In this document: piece by piece, positions 54,742 through 64,000 of the stretch | Position numbering within the stretch: the stretch's first letter is position 1 | Layout: each line of letters begins with the position of its first letter | DNA from: Escherichia sp. ESNIH1 | GTDB taxonomy: Bacteria; Pseudomonadota; Gammaproteobacteria; Enterobacterales; Enterobacteriaceae | Length of the DNA: 64,000 nucleotides | Assembly: GCA_002918705.1 (NCBI GenBank) | Contig: PQKR01000005.1 | Span: forward strand, 1-64,000 | Direction: 5' to 3' | Made by a program: the position numbers and the translations under genes | The notes under the pieces: generated by a model | Database searches by the model: none | What the model was told of the DNA's origin: nothing | The model's input: the letters and a program-made list of their open reading frames with translations, nothing else

Positions 54742-57060
54742 ATGAAAAAATTAACCCTTGGCCTTATTGGTAATCCTAATTCCGGCAAGACGACCCTTTT
54801 TAACCAGCTCACGGGCGCACGCCAGCGCGTGGGCAACTGGGCGGGGGTCACCGTCGAGCGCAAAGAGGGCTCCTTTACCACTACCGATGCCCAGGTAACG
54901 CTGGTCGATCTGCCTGGCACCTACTCGCTGACCACCATTTCGTCGCAAACCTCCCTCGATGAGCAGATCGCCTGTCACTATATTCTCAGCGGCGACGCCG
55001 ATATGCTGATCAACGTCGTCGATGCCTCGAACCTGGAGCGTAACCTCTACCTGACGCTGCAACTGCTTGAGCTGGGCATTCCCTGCATCGTCGCGCTGAA
55101 CATGCTGGATATTGCCGAGAAGCAGCAGATTCGTATCGATATCGATGCCCTCGCCGCACGCCTTGGCTGTCCGGTGGTGCCGCTGGTCTCGACGCGTGGG
55201 CGCGGCATTGAGGCGCTGAAGATGGCCATCGATCGCCATCAGCGCAACAGCGATATCGAGCGGGTTCACTACGCCCAGCCTCTGTTACACGAAGCCGAAA
55301 CGCTGGCGCAGGCAATGGCCGCCGATATGCCCCTTCAGCAGCGCCGCTGGCTGGGCCTGCAGATGCTGGAGGGGGATATTTACAGCCGCGCCTATGCCGG
55401 GGATGCCGCCCACAGGCTCGATGCGTCGCTGGCACGCCTCGGCGAGGAGATGGACGATCCGGCCTTGCACATTGCCGACGCCCGCTACCAGACCATCGCC
55501 GCCATTTGCGACACGGTCAGCAACACCCTTACCGCCGAACCGAGCCGCTTTACCGCCGCGATGGACCGGATCATCATCAACCGCGTGCTGGGCCTGCCCA
55601 TCTTCCTGCTGGTGATGTACGTTATGTTCGTGCTCGCCATTAACATCGGCGGCGCGCTATCGCCTGTTTTCGACGCCGGCTCGGTGGCTATCTTTATTCA
55701 TGGTACGCAGTGGCTGGGCTATACCCTGCACTTCCCGCAGTGGCTGACCATCTTCCTGGCCCAGGGGATCGGGGGCGGCATCAACACCGTCCTGCCGCTG
55801 GTACCGCAGATCGGCATGATGTACCTGTTCCTCTCCTTCCTTGAGGACTCAGGCTACATGGCACGGGCGGCCTTTGTAATGGATCGCCTGATGCAGTCCC
55901 TTGGCCTGCCCGGAAAATCCTTTGTTCCGCTGATCGTCGGCTTCGGCTGCAACGTACCCTCAGTGATGGGGGCGCGTACCCTTGACGCACCGCGCGAGCG
56001 CCTGATGACCATTATGATGGCGCCGTTTATGTCCTGCGGGGCACGGCTGGCTATCTTCGCCGTATTTGCCGCCGCCTTTTTCGGCCAGGAGGGGGCGCTG
56101 GCGGTCTTCTCCCTCTACCTGCTCGGCATCGTGATGGCGATCCTTACCGGGCTGATGCTCAAGCACACCATTATGCGCGGGGAAGCATCGCCCTTTGTAA
56201 TGGAGCTACCGGTCTACCATGTTCCCCATCTGAAGAGCCTGGCGATCCAGACCTGGCAGCGGCTGAAGGGCTTTGTGCTGCGCGCCGGGAAGGTGATTGT
56301 GGTGGTCAGCATCTTCCTGAGCGCCCTGAACAGCTTTACGCTGAGCGGGACGGCGGCCACCACCATCAACGACTCGGCGCTGGCCGCCGTCAGCCGGGTC
56401 TTTACTCCACTGCTTAAGCCCATCGGCGTCCACGAGGATAACTGGCAGGCCACCGTCGGCCTCTTCACCGGCGCAATGGCGAAAGAAGTGGTCGTCGGCA
56501 CGCTGAACACCCTCTATACCGCCGAGAACATTGAGCAGGAGGCATTTGATCCCGCCACCTTCAGCCTGACGGATGAGCTTACCGGCGCACTGCAGGAGAC
56601 CTGGCAGAGCCTGGCCGATACCTTTAGCCTGAGCGTGCTGGCTAACCCCATTGAGGCGAGCAAAGGCGATGGCGAGATGGCGACCGGCACGATGGGCGTG
56701 ATGGGCGATAAATTTGGCAGCCCCGCCGCCGCGTACAGCTACCTGATCTTCGTTCTGCTCTATATCCCCTGCATCTCGGTGATGGGGGCGATCGCCCGTG
56801 AAGCCAGCCGTGGCTGGATGGGCTTCTCGATCCTCTGGGGGCTGAATATCGCTTATTCGCTGGCTACGCTCTTCTACCAGACCGCCAGCTTTAGCGCCCA
56901 CCCACGATACAGCCTGACCTGCATACTGGCGGTGGTGCTGTTTAACGTTCTGCTGCTGGGTGGCCTGCGCCGCGCCAGAAGCCGGGTCGACGTCAACCTG
57001 CTGGCGGCGCGTAAAACGGCGGCCAGCTGCTGCGACAGCCCGGCCAGCGACTGTCATTGA
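54742..57060 (+). CDS. feoB: Ferrous iron transporter FeoB
   Basis: FeoB is the Fe2+ permease of the inner membrane, important without oxygen. The 772-residue protein has an N-terminal G domain (G1 GNPNSGKTT at 10-18, G3 DLPGTYSL, G4 NMLD), a helical GDI-like domain (about 170-270), and a membrane domain with two Gate motifs, including a Cys in GFGCNVPSVMGAR. Its C-terminus carries cysteines (ASCCDSPASDCH). 28 bases after feoA. Confidence 0.98.
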   Translation: MKKLTLGLIGNPNSGKTTLFNQLTGARQRVGNWAGVTVERKEGSFTTTDAQVTLVDLPGTYSLTTISSQTSLDEQIACHYILSGDADMLINVVDASNLERNLYLTLQLLELGIPCIVALNMLDIAEKQQIRIDIDALAARLGCPVVPLVSTRGRGIEALKMAIDRHQRNSDIERVHYAQPLLHEAETLAQAMAADMPLQQRRWLGLQMLEGDIYSRAYAGDAAHRLDASLARLGEEMDDPALHIADARYQTIAAICDTVSNTLTAEPSRFTAAMDRIIINRVLGLPIFLLVMYVMFVLAINIGGALSPVFDAGSVAIFIHGTQWLGYTLHFPQWLTIFLAQGIGGGINTVLPLVPQIGMMYLFLSFLEDSGYMARAAFVMDRLMQSLGLPGKSFVPLIVGFGCNVPSVMGARTLDAPRERLMTIMMAPFMSCGARLAIFAVFAAAFFGQEGALAVFSLYLLGIVMAILTGLMLKHTIMRGEASPFVMELPVYHVPHLKSLAIQTWQRLKGFVLRAGKVIVVVSIFLSALNSFTLSGTAATTINDSALAAVSRVFTPLLKPIGVHEDNWQATVGLFTGAMAKEVVVGTLNTLYTAENIEQEAFDPATFSLTDELTGALQETWQSLADTFSLSVLANPIEASKGDGEMATGTMGVMGDKFGSPAAAYSYLIFVLLYIPCISVMGAIAREASRGWMGFSILWGLNIAYSLATLFYQTASFSAHPRYSLTCILAVVLFNVLLLGGLRRARSRVDVNLLAARKTAASCCDSPASDCH

Positions 57061-57072
57061 GGATAAAACACG

Positions 57073-57309
57073 ATGGCATCGTTAATCGAGGTTCGCAATC
57101 TGCTGGCGCTGCAGGGGCGTATGGAGGCCAGCCAGCTCAGCGCGGCGTTGCATACCCCGCGCCCGCTGATTGAGGCGATGCTTAGCCGGATGGAAGCGAT
57201 GGGCAGAGCCGTACGCGTTCAGGAGGAGGCCGAGGGGTGCCTGACCGGTAGCTGTAAAAGCTGTCCGCAGGGCAAAGCGTGCCTGCGCGAATGGTGGATG
57301 CTGCGCTAG
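57073..57309 (+). CDS. feoC: FeoC, [Fe-S]-dependent small regulator of FeoB
   Basis: A 78-residue winged-helix protein (about 1-50) followed by four cysteines in [15 protein letters not shown], which bind an oxygen-sensitive iron-sulfur cluster in studied homologues. FeoC is reported to protect FeoB from FtsH in Salmonella. It follows feoB after 12 bases. Confidence 0.95.
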   Translation: MASLIEVRNLLALQGRMEASQLSAALHTPRPLIEAMLSRMEAMGRAVRVQEEAEGCLTGSCKSCPQGKACLREWWMLR

Positions 57310-57317
57310 ATAACAGC

Positions 57318-57336
57318 GGCGGGCGCACTGCCCGCC
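57318..57336. terminator. Hairpin between feoC and the DUF1471 gene
   Basis: GGCGGGC and GCCCGCC pair perfectly (7 bp, 5-base loop) between two convergent genes. It could stop transcription from either side; the T-run is weak. Confidence 0.55.
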
Positions 57337-57345
57337 TGGCTGCAA

Positions 57346-57615
57346 TTACTTGTAGACGTCCGCCGTGGCGCGAATATCTTTACTGATTTTGTCGCCGCTG
57401 GTGATCACATAGTACTTGCCGCCCAGCTCATCGGCTTTCTTCTCCAGCTCTGCCCGGGCATCCATCGGTGCTGACGTATCCGAGGTGCTGATGGTGCCCA
57501 CTTTGGTCAGATTCATCTCTTTAATCTTATCTTTCTGTACCTCTTCCGCCGCCATCACGCTAAACGAGAGTGCGCCAATAACCAGAGATACGACAATACC
57601 TGCTGTACGTTTCAT
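57346..57615 (-). CDS. DUF1471 (YdgH/BhsA/McbA-like) secreted protein
   Basis: An 89-residue protein with a signal peptide of about 22 residues (MKRTAGIVVSLVIGALSFSVMA), then a DUF1471 core ending GKYYVITSGDKISKDIRATADVYK. The family (BhsA, McbA, YhcN) is linked to stress and biofilm in E. coli; the exact member is not clear, so no symbol is given. E. coli K-12 has a different gene (yhgA) here as far as I recall. Confidence 0.88.
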   Translation of the reverse strand: MKRTAGIVVSLVIGALSFSVMAAEEVQKDKIKEMNLTKVGTISTSDTSAPMDARAELEKKADELGGKYYVITSGDKISKDIRATADVYK

Positions 57616-57683
57616 AGCCTTTACTCCATACGGTAGTGGATGCCATTACGCTTTTTGTTGGAACGCCAAATCAATAAATACGT

Positions 57684-58481
57684 TTAAATTTTAGTCTGTT
57701 CCAGCCGTTTCGCCAGCTGCTGCGTAAACGCCACCAGGATCTGGCAAAACGCCTCAGGATGCGAAATGAAGGGTGCGTGTGCCGCCTTAGCAAACACCTG
57801 TGACTCGCTCTGTGGCCACTGCGCGTCCAGCCACGGCACGATATTGCGCGGCACAAGCCCGTCAAGACGCCCATAGAGGCGCAGGAACGGCTGCGTCAGC
57901 TGCGCGAGCGGTTCGCGCAGATCGGCGGTTTTCAGGATCTCCAGCCCGCCGTTGAGCACCTCTACCGACGGCATCGGTAGCGCCAGCACGGCGTGCTTCA
58001 GCTTGCGGGCATCGTCCCGGGCGGTCTCCGTGCCCAGGGTTTGCAGGGCCAGAAAACGCTCCACCGTGCGTTGAAAGTTATCGCTCAGCTGCTGCTGGAA
58101 GCCGGACAGCACCTCGGGTTTGATGCCCGGCCAGTCATCTTCGGCGCTGAAGCAGGGGGAGGAGGCGACCGTCACCAGGGCGCTAACGCGATCGGGCGCG
58201 CTTAATGCCGCCTGGCTTGCCACCAGTCCGCCAAGGCTCCAGCCAAGCCAGACCGCCTCCTTTGGCGCATGGGCCAGCACAATCTCCGTCATCTCGGACA
58301 GGGTCAGCGCGCCGAAGCCGGTGCTGCGACCATAGCCCGGCAGATCCACCAGATGCAGCGTAAAATGCGGGGCCAGATCCGCCGTAATGCAATCCCACAC
58401 CTCTGCATTCAGTCCCCATCCGTGCAGCAGCACAAGATGACAATTTCCTTCGCCTTTGGTTTGCCACCAGATGTCGTTCAT
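57684..58481 (-). CDS. bioH: Pimeloyl-ACP methyl ester esterase BioH
   Basis: BioH removes the methyl ester from pimeloyl-ACP, ending the disguised fatty-acid cycle that makes the biotin precursor. The 265-residue alpha/beta hydrolase has the nucleophile Ser82 in GWSLGG, the acid Asp in [10 protein letters not shown] and His in [10 protein letters not shown]. Nine residues longer than E. coli at the C-terminus. Separated from the other bio genes, as in E. coli. Confidence 0.96.
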   Translation of the reverse strand: MNDIWWQTKGEGNCHLVLLHGWGLNAEVWDCITADLAPHFTLHLVDLPGYGRSTGFGALTLSEMTEIVLAHAPKEAVWLGWSLGGLVASQAALSAPDRVSALVTVASSPCFSAEDDWPGIKPEVLSGFQQQLSDNFQRTVERFLALQTLGTETARDDARKLKHAVLALPMPSVEVLNGGLEILKTADLREPLAQLTQPFLRLYGRLDGLVPRNIVPWLDAQWPQSESQVFAKAAHAPFISHPEAFCQILVAFTQQLAKRLEQTKI

Positions 58482-58518
58482 CCGCTATTGTTCTCTTCTC
58501 ATGTCCAGGAGGGTACGT

Positions 58519-59202
58519 ATGCTAACAGCGCCAGGCTTGTGCTGGCTATGCCGAATGCCGCTCGCCCTGCCCCGCTCAGGGATCTGCTCCGTCTGCCAGC
58601 GGACGATTCGCCTTCCGGATAGGGTCTGCCCGCGGTGCGGCCTGCCCGCCGCCAGCACGACGCTACTCTGCGGACGCTGCCTGCAAAAGCCGCCTCCCTG
58701 GCAGAGGCTGGTGGCGGTCAGCGCCTACGCGCCGCCGCTTAGCGCGCTGATCCACCAGCTGAAATTTTCCCGTCGGCCGGAGCTGGCCGCGGCGCTGGCT
58801 CGACTGCAATTGCTCGCCATTCTTGATGCCCGCCGTACCACGCGGCTTGCGCTGCCGGACCGCATCGTCAGCGTGCCGCTCTACTCGCGCCGTCAGTGGC
58901 TGCGGGGCTTTAACCAGAGCGAGCTTCTCAGCCGCCCGCTGGCACGCTGGCTGAGCTGCCGCTACGCCAGCCATACCCTGACCCGTGTCCGCCCGGCCCT
59001 GACCCAGCACTTTCTCAGCGCTCGACAGCGAAAAAGCAATCTGAAAAATGCCTTTCGCCTTGAATTGCCTCTCGACGGCCTCCATATCGCTATCGTGGAT
59101 GATGTCGTCACTACCGGCAGCACCGTTGCGGAGATCACCCGTCTGCTGTTGCAGGGCGGCGCGGCGACTGTTCAGGTATGGTGCCTGTGTCGCACCTTGT
59201 AG
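58519..59202 (+). CDS. gntX: GntX, ComF-family phosphoribosyltransferase-like protein
   Basis: A 227-residue ComF-family protein. Four CxxC-type cysteine pairs in the first 70 residues form a zinc finger (CWLC, CSVC, CPRC, CGRC); the C-terminal half is a phosphoribosyltransferase fold with IVDDVVTTGST. ComF proteins support DNA uptake in competent bacteria; the role here is unknown despite the gnt name. The ATG at 58519 follows AGGAGG by 6 bases. Divergent from bioH. Confidence 0.94.
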   Translation: MLTAPGLCWLCRMPLALPRSGICSVCQRTIRLPDRVCPRCGLPAASTTLLCGRCLQKPPPWQRLVAVSAYAPPLSALIHQLKFSRRPELAAALARLQLLAILDARRTTRLALPDRIVSVPLYSRRQWLRGFNQSELLSRPLARWLSCRYASHTLTRVRPALTQHFLSARQRKSNLKNAFRLELPLDGLHIAIVDDVVTTGSTVAEITRLLLQGGAATVQVWCLCRTL

Positions 59203-59261
59203 AGACGCGATGATGGGCGTATTATAACCAAGTAAAACAGTCAACTATTTAGGCCATTGCT

Positions 59262-59837
59262 ATGATCCATATTTCCGACGCAGCTCAGGCGCACTTTGCC
59301 AAACTGCTGGCAAATCAGGAAGAAGGAACACAAATCCGCGTATTTGTGATCAATCCAGGCACGCCAAATGCCGAGTGCGGCGTCTCTTACTGCCCGCCGG
59401 ATGCAGTGGAAGCAACTGATACCGCGTTAACCTTTTCGCTGCTGACCGCCTATGTCGACGAGCTGAGCGCCCCGTATCTGGAAGATGCGGAGATCGACTT
59501 CGTGACTGACCAGCTGGGTTCGCAGCTGACGCTGAAGGCCCCTAACGCCAAGATGCGTAAGGTGAATGACGATGCCCCGCTGATGGAGCGCGTTGAGTAT
59601 CTGCTGCAGTCGCAGATTAACCCGCAGCTGGCTGGCCACGGTGGCCGCGTCACGCTGATGGAGATCACCGACGAAGGCTACGCCATTCTACAGTTTGGCG
59701 GCGGCTGTAATGGCTGCTCAATGGTCGACGTCACGCTGAAAGAGGGGATCGAGAAGCAGCTGCTGAACGAGTTCCCTGAGCTGAAAGGCGTGCGCGATCT
59801 CACCGAGCACCAGCGCGGCGAACACTCCTACTACTGA
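59262..59837 (+). CDS. nfuA: Fe-S biogenesis protein NfuA
   Basis: NfuA carries [4Fe-4S] clusters to client enzymes under oxidative stress or iron lack. The 191-residue protein has a degenerate A-type domain (about 1-95) that lost its cysteines and a C-terminal Nfu domain with CxxC at Cys149 and Cys152 ([14 protein letters not shown]). Likely its own transcript after gntX. Confidence 0.97.
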   Translation: MIHISDAAQAHFAKLLANQEEGTQIRVFVINPGTPNAECGVSYCPPDAVEATDTALTFSLLTAYVDELSAPYLEDAEIDFVTDQLGSQLTLKAPNAKMRKVNDDAPLMERVEYLLQSQINPQLAGHGGRVTLMEITDEGYAILQFGGGCNGCSMVDVTLKEGIEKQLLNEFPELKGVRDLTEHQRGEHSYY

Positions 59838-59859
59838 TCGACCTGCCTTCTGCTGTTCT

Positions 59860-59885
59860 GCCCGGCGGCGCTCCGCTGGCCGGGC
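59860..59885. repeat. REP element
   Basis: One REP-like palindrome (GCCCGGCGGCGCTCCGCTGG...) 22 bases after nfuA. Confidence 0.8.
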
Positions 59886-59962
59886 TTCTCCACCCCGCTT
59901 TATAATATGACCCACGTCGCACTTCTAAAATTTACCGGCCTGAAGTGATTCTATTCGCCTGT

Positions 59963-59978
59963 ATGTTACCCGTATCAT
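59963..59978 (+). promoter_or_regulatory. GntR operator 1 of gntT
   Basis: ATGTTACCCGTATCAT matches 14 of 16 bases of the palindrome ATGTTACCGGTAACAT that GntR binds. It lies 85-100 bases before the gntT start, near the probable promoter. Confidence 0.8.
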
Positions 59979-60027
59979 CCCTTTGTGCAGTTAAAACTAC
60001 TTAACAAGCCAGTTACTTTGTAGATAA

Positions 60028-60043
60028 GCGTTACCCATAACAT
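60028..60043 (+). promoter_or_regulatory. GntR operator 2 of gntT
   Basis: GCGTTACCCATAACAT matches 12 of 16 bases of the GntR palindrome and lies 65 bases downstream of operator 1, within the leader. E. coli gntT also has two operators, so looping is possible. Confidence 0.65.
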
Positions 60044-60062
60044 CATAAAGGCCAGGTAAACC

Positions 60063-61379
60063 ATGCCACTTATCATCGTTGCTCTCGGTGTTGTTCTATT
60101 ACTTCTGTTAATGATCCGCTTTAAATTAAACGGCTTCATTGCATTGATCCTGGTGGCGCTTGCCGTCGGGCTGATGCAGGGAATGCCCGTGGATAAAGTT
60201 GTTGCCTCCATTAAGGCAGGCGTCGGCGGTACCCTCGGCAGCCTCGCCCTGATCATGGGCTTCGGTGCGATGCTGGGTAAGATGCTGGCGGACTGCGGCG
60301 GTGCCCAGCGGATCGCTACCACCTTGATTGCCAAATTTGGTCAGAAATATATTCAGTGGGCGGTCGTATTAACCGGCTTTACCGTCGGCTTTGCCCTGTT
60401 CTATGAGGTGGGCTTTGTCCTGCTGCTGCCGCTGGTGTTCACTATCGCTGCGAAAGCGCGCGTGCCGCTGCTCTACGTAGGTGTCCCGATGGCCGCCTCG
60501 CTCTCCGTGACCCACGGCTTCCTGCCGCCGCACCCAGGCCCAACCGCTATCGCCACCATCTTCCACGCGGATATGGGCAAAACCCTGCTCTACGGTACGC
60601 TGCTGGCTATCCCAACCGTGATCCTGGCCGGCCCGGTCTATGCGCGCTTCCTGAAGAAAATTGATAAGCCGATCCCGGAAGGCCTCTATAACGCAAAAAC
60701 CTTTACCGAAGCGGAGATGCCGAGCTTTGCCGTCAGCGTCTGGACCTCGCTGGTGCCGGTGATCCTGATGGCCGGTCGCGCCGTGGCGGAGATGGTGCTG
60801 CCAAAAGGCCACCCGGTACTCTCTTATGCCGAGTTCTTTGGCGATCCGGTGATGGCGACGCTGATTGCTGTGCTGATCGCGATCTTCACCTTTGGCCTTA
60901 ACCGTGGCCGCTCGATGGATCAGATCACCGATACCATCACCTCCTCAATTAAAATTATCGCCATGATGCTGCTGATTATCGGCGGCGGCGGCGCGTTCAA
61001 GCAGGTGCTGGTGGACAGCGGCGTAGATAAATACATCGCGGCGATGATGCACTCCACCAACCTGTCGCCGCTCTTTATGGCGTGGTCCATTGCCGCCGTG
61101 CTGCGTATCGCCCTCGGCTCTGCTACCGTGGCAGCCATCACCGCGGGCGGTATCGCGGCTCCGCTGATTGCCACTACCGGCGTCAGCCCTGAGCTGATGG
61201 TTATCGCCGTCGGCTCCGGCAGCGTGATCTTCTCCCACGTAAACGATCCAGGCTTCTGGCTGTTCAAGGAGTACTTCAACCTGAGCATCGGTGAGACCAT
61301 GAAATCATGGTCGGCGCTGGAGACCATTATCGCGGTGTGCGGCCTGATCGGCTGTCTGCTGCTGGGAATGGTGATTTAG
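60063..61379 (+). CDS. gntT: High-affinity gluconate transporter GntT
   Basis: A GntP-family gluconate:proton symporter. The 438-residue protein has about 12-14 membrane segments, with family motifs GFTVGFALFYEVGFVLLLPL and SVTHGFLPPHPGPTAIA. GntR operators upstream support gluconate induction, and the place next to gntX and malQ matches E. coli gntT. Confidence 0.96.
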   Translation: MPLIIVALGVVLLLLLMIRFKLNGFIALILVALAVGLMQGMPVDKVVASIKAGVGGTLGSLALIMGFGAMLGKMLADCGGAQRIATTLIAKFGQKYIQWAVVLTGFTVGFALFYEVGFVLLLPLVFTIAAKARVPLLYVGVPMAASLSVTHGFLPPHPGPTAIATIFHADMGKTLLYGTLLAIPTVILAGPVYARFLKKIDKPIPEGLYNAKTFTEAEMPSFAVSVWTSLVPVILMAGRAVAEMVLPKGHPVLSYAEFFGDPVMATLIAVLIAIFTFGLNRGRSMDQITDTITSSIKIIAMMLLIIGGGGAFKQVLVDSGVDKYIAAMMHSTNLSPLFMAWSIAAVLRIALGSATVAAITAGGIAAPLIATTGVSPELMVIAVGSGSVIFSHVNDPGFWLFKEYFNLSIGETMKSWSALETIIAVCGLIGCLLLGMVI

Positions 61380-61387
61380 TTGATGTG

Positions 61388-61410
61388 CCCGGCGGCGCTG
61401 CGCCGCCGGG
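61388..61410. repeat. REP-derived perfect hairpin
   Basis: CCCGGCGGCG-CTG-CGCCGCCGGG, a 10-bp perfect stem with a 3-base loop between the convergent gntT and malQ. It looks like a REP core and may also act as the terminator. Confidence 0.75.
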
Positions 61411-61417
61411 TGATTAT

Positions 61418-63505
61418 TTACTTCTTCACGGTCGCTCTACGACGCTTATCCAGATCCTTCACCAGCCTGTTCACCTTCTCATCGGCAAACATCTCCTCCA
61501 GCGACGTCGACAGCTTGCGCCGCCAGTTTTTGTACTGGTAGCTGGTGCCCGGCACGTTGACCGGATCCGCCATATCCAGCCAGTCTTCCGGCTGTAGCCC
61601 AAGCAGCGCGCTGCTGCTGTCGGCAATATAGCGTTGCAGGCCTCGGTTGAGGGTGGCGTTCATCGCCATGCGAGCCGCTTTGCGTCCGGTACTCTTCGGC
61701 AGACAGCCGTGCTGGTGCAAGGCGTCCAGCAGGCCCTGTTTCGCCCGCTCGCGATCCGCGTACAGGCCACGCAATACCTCTTCATCCGGATAGAGCCCAA
61801 GCGTCTTGCCAAGGGTCAGATCGTCCGCCTCCCAGTAGCCGCGCAGAGTCGGCAGGTCGTGGGTCGTGGCGACCGCCATTGACTGGGCAGGCCATGCCTC
61901 TGGCGCGCGCACCCGCTTTTTATCGTCGCTTTCGAAATAGAGCACCTTGTAGGAGTAGACCCCGCTGTCGCGCAGCTTGCTGACGATCTCCTTCGGCACG
62001 GTGCCAAGATCTTCGCCGATGACCATGCAGCGGTGGCGTTGGCTCTCCAGGGCAAGGATCGCCAGCATGTCATCCACCGGGTAGTGAACATACGCGCCCT
62101 GATCCGCCGTCTCGCCGTAGGGGATCCACCACAGACGCAGGAGCGACATCACGTGGTCAATACGCAGCGCGCCGCAGCTCTTCATGTTGGCCCGCAGCAG
62201 CTGAACAAAGGGCTCATAGCCGCGGGCGGTGATGATATGCGGATCCATCGGCGGCAGGCCCCAGTTTTGCCCCAGCGGCCCGAGAATATCCGGCGGCGCC
62301 CCCACGGAGGCTTCCAGGCAGTAAAGCTCCCGGTCGCACCAGGTCTCCGACCCGCCCTCGGCAACGCCTACCGCCAGATCGCGGTAGAGGCCAATCGGCA
62401 TCGCAAACCCCTGGCTGGTCTCCCAGCACTCCGCCAGCTGAACGGCGGCCAGCCACTGGAGCCAGAGGTAGAAATCCACCTCGTCGGCGTGCTCCTGACA
62501 GAAGGCTTTTACCTGCGGGCTGTCGGTGCGCCGATAGGCTTCCGGCCATACCGGCCAGCCCCAGCGCATCTCATCCTCTTTCACCTGGTATTCATGCAGA
62601 GCGTCAAACGCCGCCTGCCAGTAGAGGCCCTCGCCCTGCTGCTGCACAAAACCGCGAAACGCCGCCATCTGCGCGTCGTCGTCCGCCCGATCGGCAAAGA
62701 GACGCCACGCCATTTTGAGCGCCGCCAGCTTCAGGGCGGTGACGCTGGCATAATCGACCCACTCGCTGTCGCGCGCCGCATTGAGCGCTTTCTGGGTGGA
62801 GTCCATCTTCCACCACGCCTGCGCCTCGTCGCTGCGCTGGTAATCCTCTATGGCGTTGACGTCGATATAGAGCACGTTAAGCCAGCGCCGTGAGGAGGGG
62901 CTATAGGGGCTGGCGCTCTCCGGCATCGCCGGGTAGAGCGCATGAACCGGATTGAGGCCGATAAACGCCCCGCCCCGCTTCCCGACCTCGACCAGCATGG
63001 CCTTCAGATCGCCGAAGTCGCCGATACCCCAGTTTTTCTCCGAGCGCAGGGTGTAGAGCTGCACGGTGGCACCCCACAGCTTTTTGCCCGCCAGCAGCGC
63101 CTCGGGCTCATAGCAGCGCGGCGGGGCGACAATCACCCGGCACTGCCACTGCTTTTTACCCTGACGCAGGATCAGGGTGTGATACCCCTCTGCCAGCGAG
63201 GCGGGCAGCGTCATCCGCTTCTTGTCGCGGAACGTCCCCTGGTGCTGCTCGCCGGTTTCGGTCGTGAGCGTCCAGCTAAATTCGCCGCTGCCCTCAACGG
63301 GCAACGACAGCCTTTTACCGTGAATAAGCACCTTAACCTGAGGTATGGGAGCCGCTGCCGCCTTTTTGGCCGCAGCGGGGTGCATCGCGTTAAGCAAACG
63401 CCGCTTGGTGTCGGCACCAATTGACTGGGGTTTGCCGTGGGCGTTGATATAGTTAGGGCTAATGCCCGCCGCCAGCGCGGCGTCAGCCAGACGTTTACTT
63501 TCCAT
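61418..63505 (-). CDS. malQ: 4-Alpha-glucanotransferase (amylomaltase)
   Basis: MalQ moves maltodextrin units between chains, freeing glucose and making longer dextrins for MalP. The 695-residue GH77 protein has an N-terminal extension (about 1-140) and a TIM barrel with LRIDHVMSLLRLWWIP (catalytic Asp), MVIGEDLGTVP (acid Glu) and VATTHDLPTLRGYW. AAGGAGCGCC precedes the ATG. It lies 8 bases after malP, in the malPQ operon. Confidence 0.97.
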   Translation of the reverse strand: MESKRLADAALAAGISPNYINAHGKPQSIGADTKRRLLNAMHPAAAKKAAAAPIPQVKVLIHGKRLSLPVEGSGEFSWTLTTETGEQHQGTFRDKKRMTLPASLAEGYHTLILRQGKKQWQCRVIVAPPRCYEPEALLAGKKLWGATVQLYTLRSEKNWGIGDFGDLKAMLVEVGKRGGAFIGLNPVHALYPAMPESASPYSPSSRRWLNVLYIDVNAIEDYQRSDEAQAWWKMDSTQKALNAARDSEWVDYASVTALKLAALKMAWRLFADRADDDAQMAAFRGFVQQQGEGLYWQAAFDALHEYQVKEDEMRWGWPVWPEAYRRTDSPQVKAFCQEHADEVDFYLWLQWLAAVQLAECWETSQGFAMPIGLYRDLAVGVAEGGSETWCDRELYCLEASVGAPPDILGPLGQNWGLPPMDPHIITARGYEPFVQLLRANMKSCGALRIDHVMSLLRLWWIPYGETADQGAYVHYPVDDMLAILALESQRHRCMVIGEDLGTVPKEIVSKLRDSGVYSYKVLYFESDDKKRVRAPEAWPAQSMAVATTHDLPTLRGYWEADDLTLGKTLGLYPDEEVLRGLYADRERAKQGLLDALHQHGCLPKSTGRKAARMAMNATLNRGLQRYIADSSSALLGLQPEDWLDMADPVNVPGTSYQYKNWRRKLSTSLEEMFADEKVNRLVKDLDKRRRATVKK

Positions 63506-63513
63506 GGCGCTCC

Positions 63514-64000
<487 letters not shown>

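Overview
This window is a stretch of chromosome from a member of the Enterobacteriaceae. The gene order (str ribosomal operon, tus, fkpA, slyX/slyD, kefGB, crp, argD/pabA, ppiA, tsgA, nirBDC-cysG, trpS-gph-rpe-dam-damX-aroBK, hofMNOPQ, mrcA, nudE, igaA, hslRO, pckA, envZ-ompR, greB, tex, feoABC, bioH, gntX, nfuA, gntT, malQP) matches the E. coli/Salmonella backbone almost gene for gene. Protein similarity to E. coli, as I remember those sequences, is very high. Differences from E. coli K-12, also from memory, point to another genus in the family: no frl/yhf block between cysG and trpS, a DUF1471 gene beside bioH, and a toxin-antitoxin pair between pabA and fic. I do not name the genus. The window opens inside a tuf gene and closes inside malP.

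Layout. 1-5.3 kb is a minus-strand run read as yheO-tusDCB-rpsL-rpsG-fusA-tuf, with a clear sigma70 promoter before rpsL. 5.5-10.1 kb holds fkpA, slyX (plus strand), slyD, yheV and the kefG-kefB potassium efflux pair. 10.3-14.4 kb is plus strand: yheS, yheT-yheU, prkB. 14.5-18 kb holds yhfA divergent from crp, then yhfK, which meets argD tail to tail with a 4-base overlap. 18-22.1 kb carries argD, pabA, a RelE/HigB-like toxin with an XRE antitoxin, the fic-yhfG pair and ppiA. 22.4-29.1 kb is tsgA and the nitrite reductase operon nirB-nirD-nirC-cysG. 29.1-35.6 kb is the minus-strand trpS/gph/rpe/dam/damX/aroB/aroK cluster. 35.9-39.2 kb is hofMNOPQ. 39.3-47 kb holds mrcA, nudE, igaA, yrfG and hslR-hslO. 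47.3-51.7 kb is pckA, envZ-ompR and greB. 51.8-57.3 kb is tex and feoABC. 57.3-64 kb holds a DUF1471 gene, bioH, gntX, nfuA, gntT, malQ and the 3' end of malP.

Regulatory sequence can be read at many junctions: the str promoter and S7 target space, NarL/P and FNR sites before nirB, two 21-bp-phased ARG boxes before argD, two GntR operators before gntT, a CRP site by ppiA, and Fur/FNR-like sites before feoA. Nine REP/BIME palindromes sit at gene ends. Nearly everything is core genome. The main accessory feature is the toxin-antitoxin pair at 19.97-20.64 kb, which lies directly beside the Fic/YhfG toxin-antitoxin pair. No tRNA, rRNA, CRISPR array, prophage or insertion sequence was seen.
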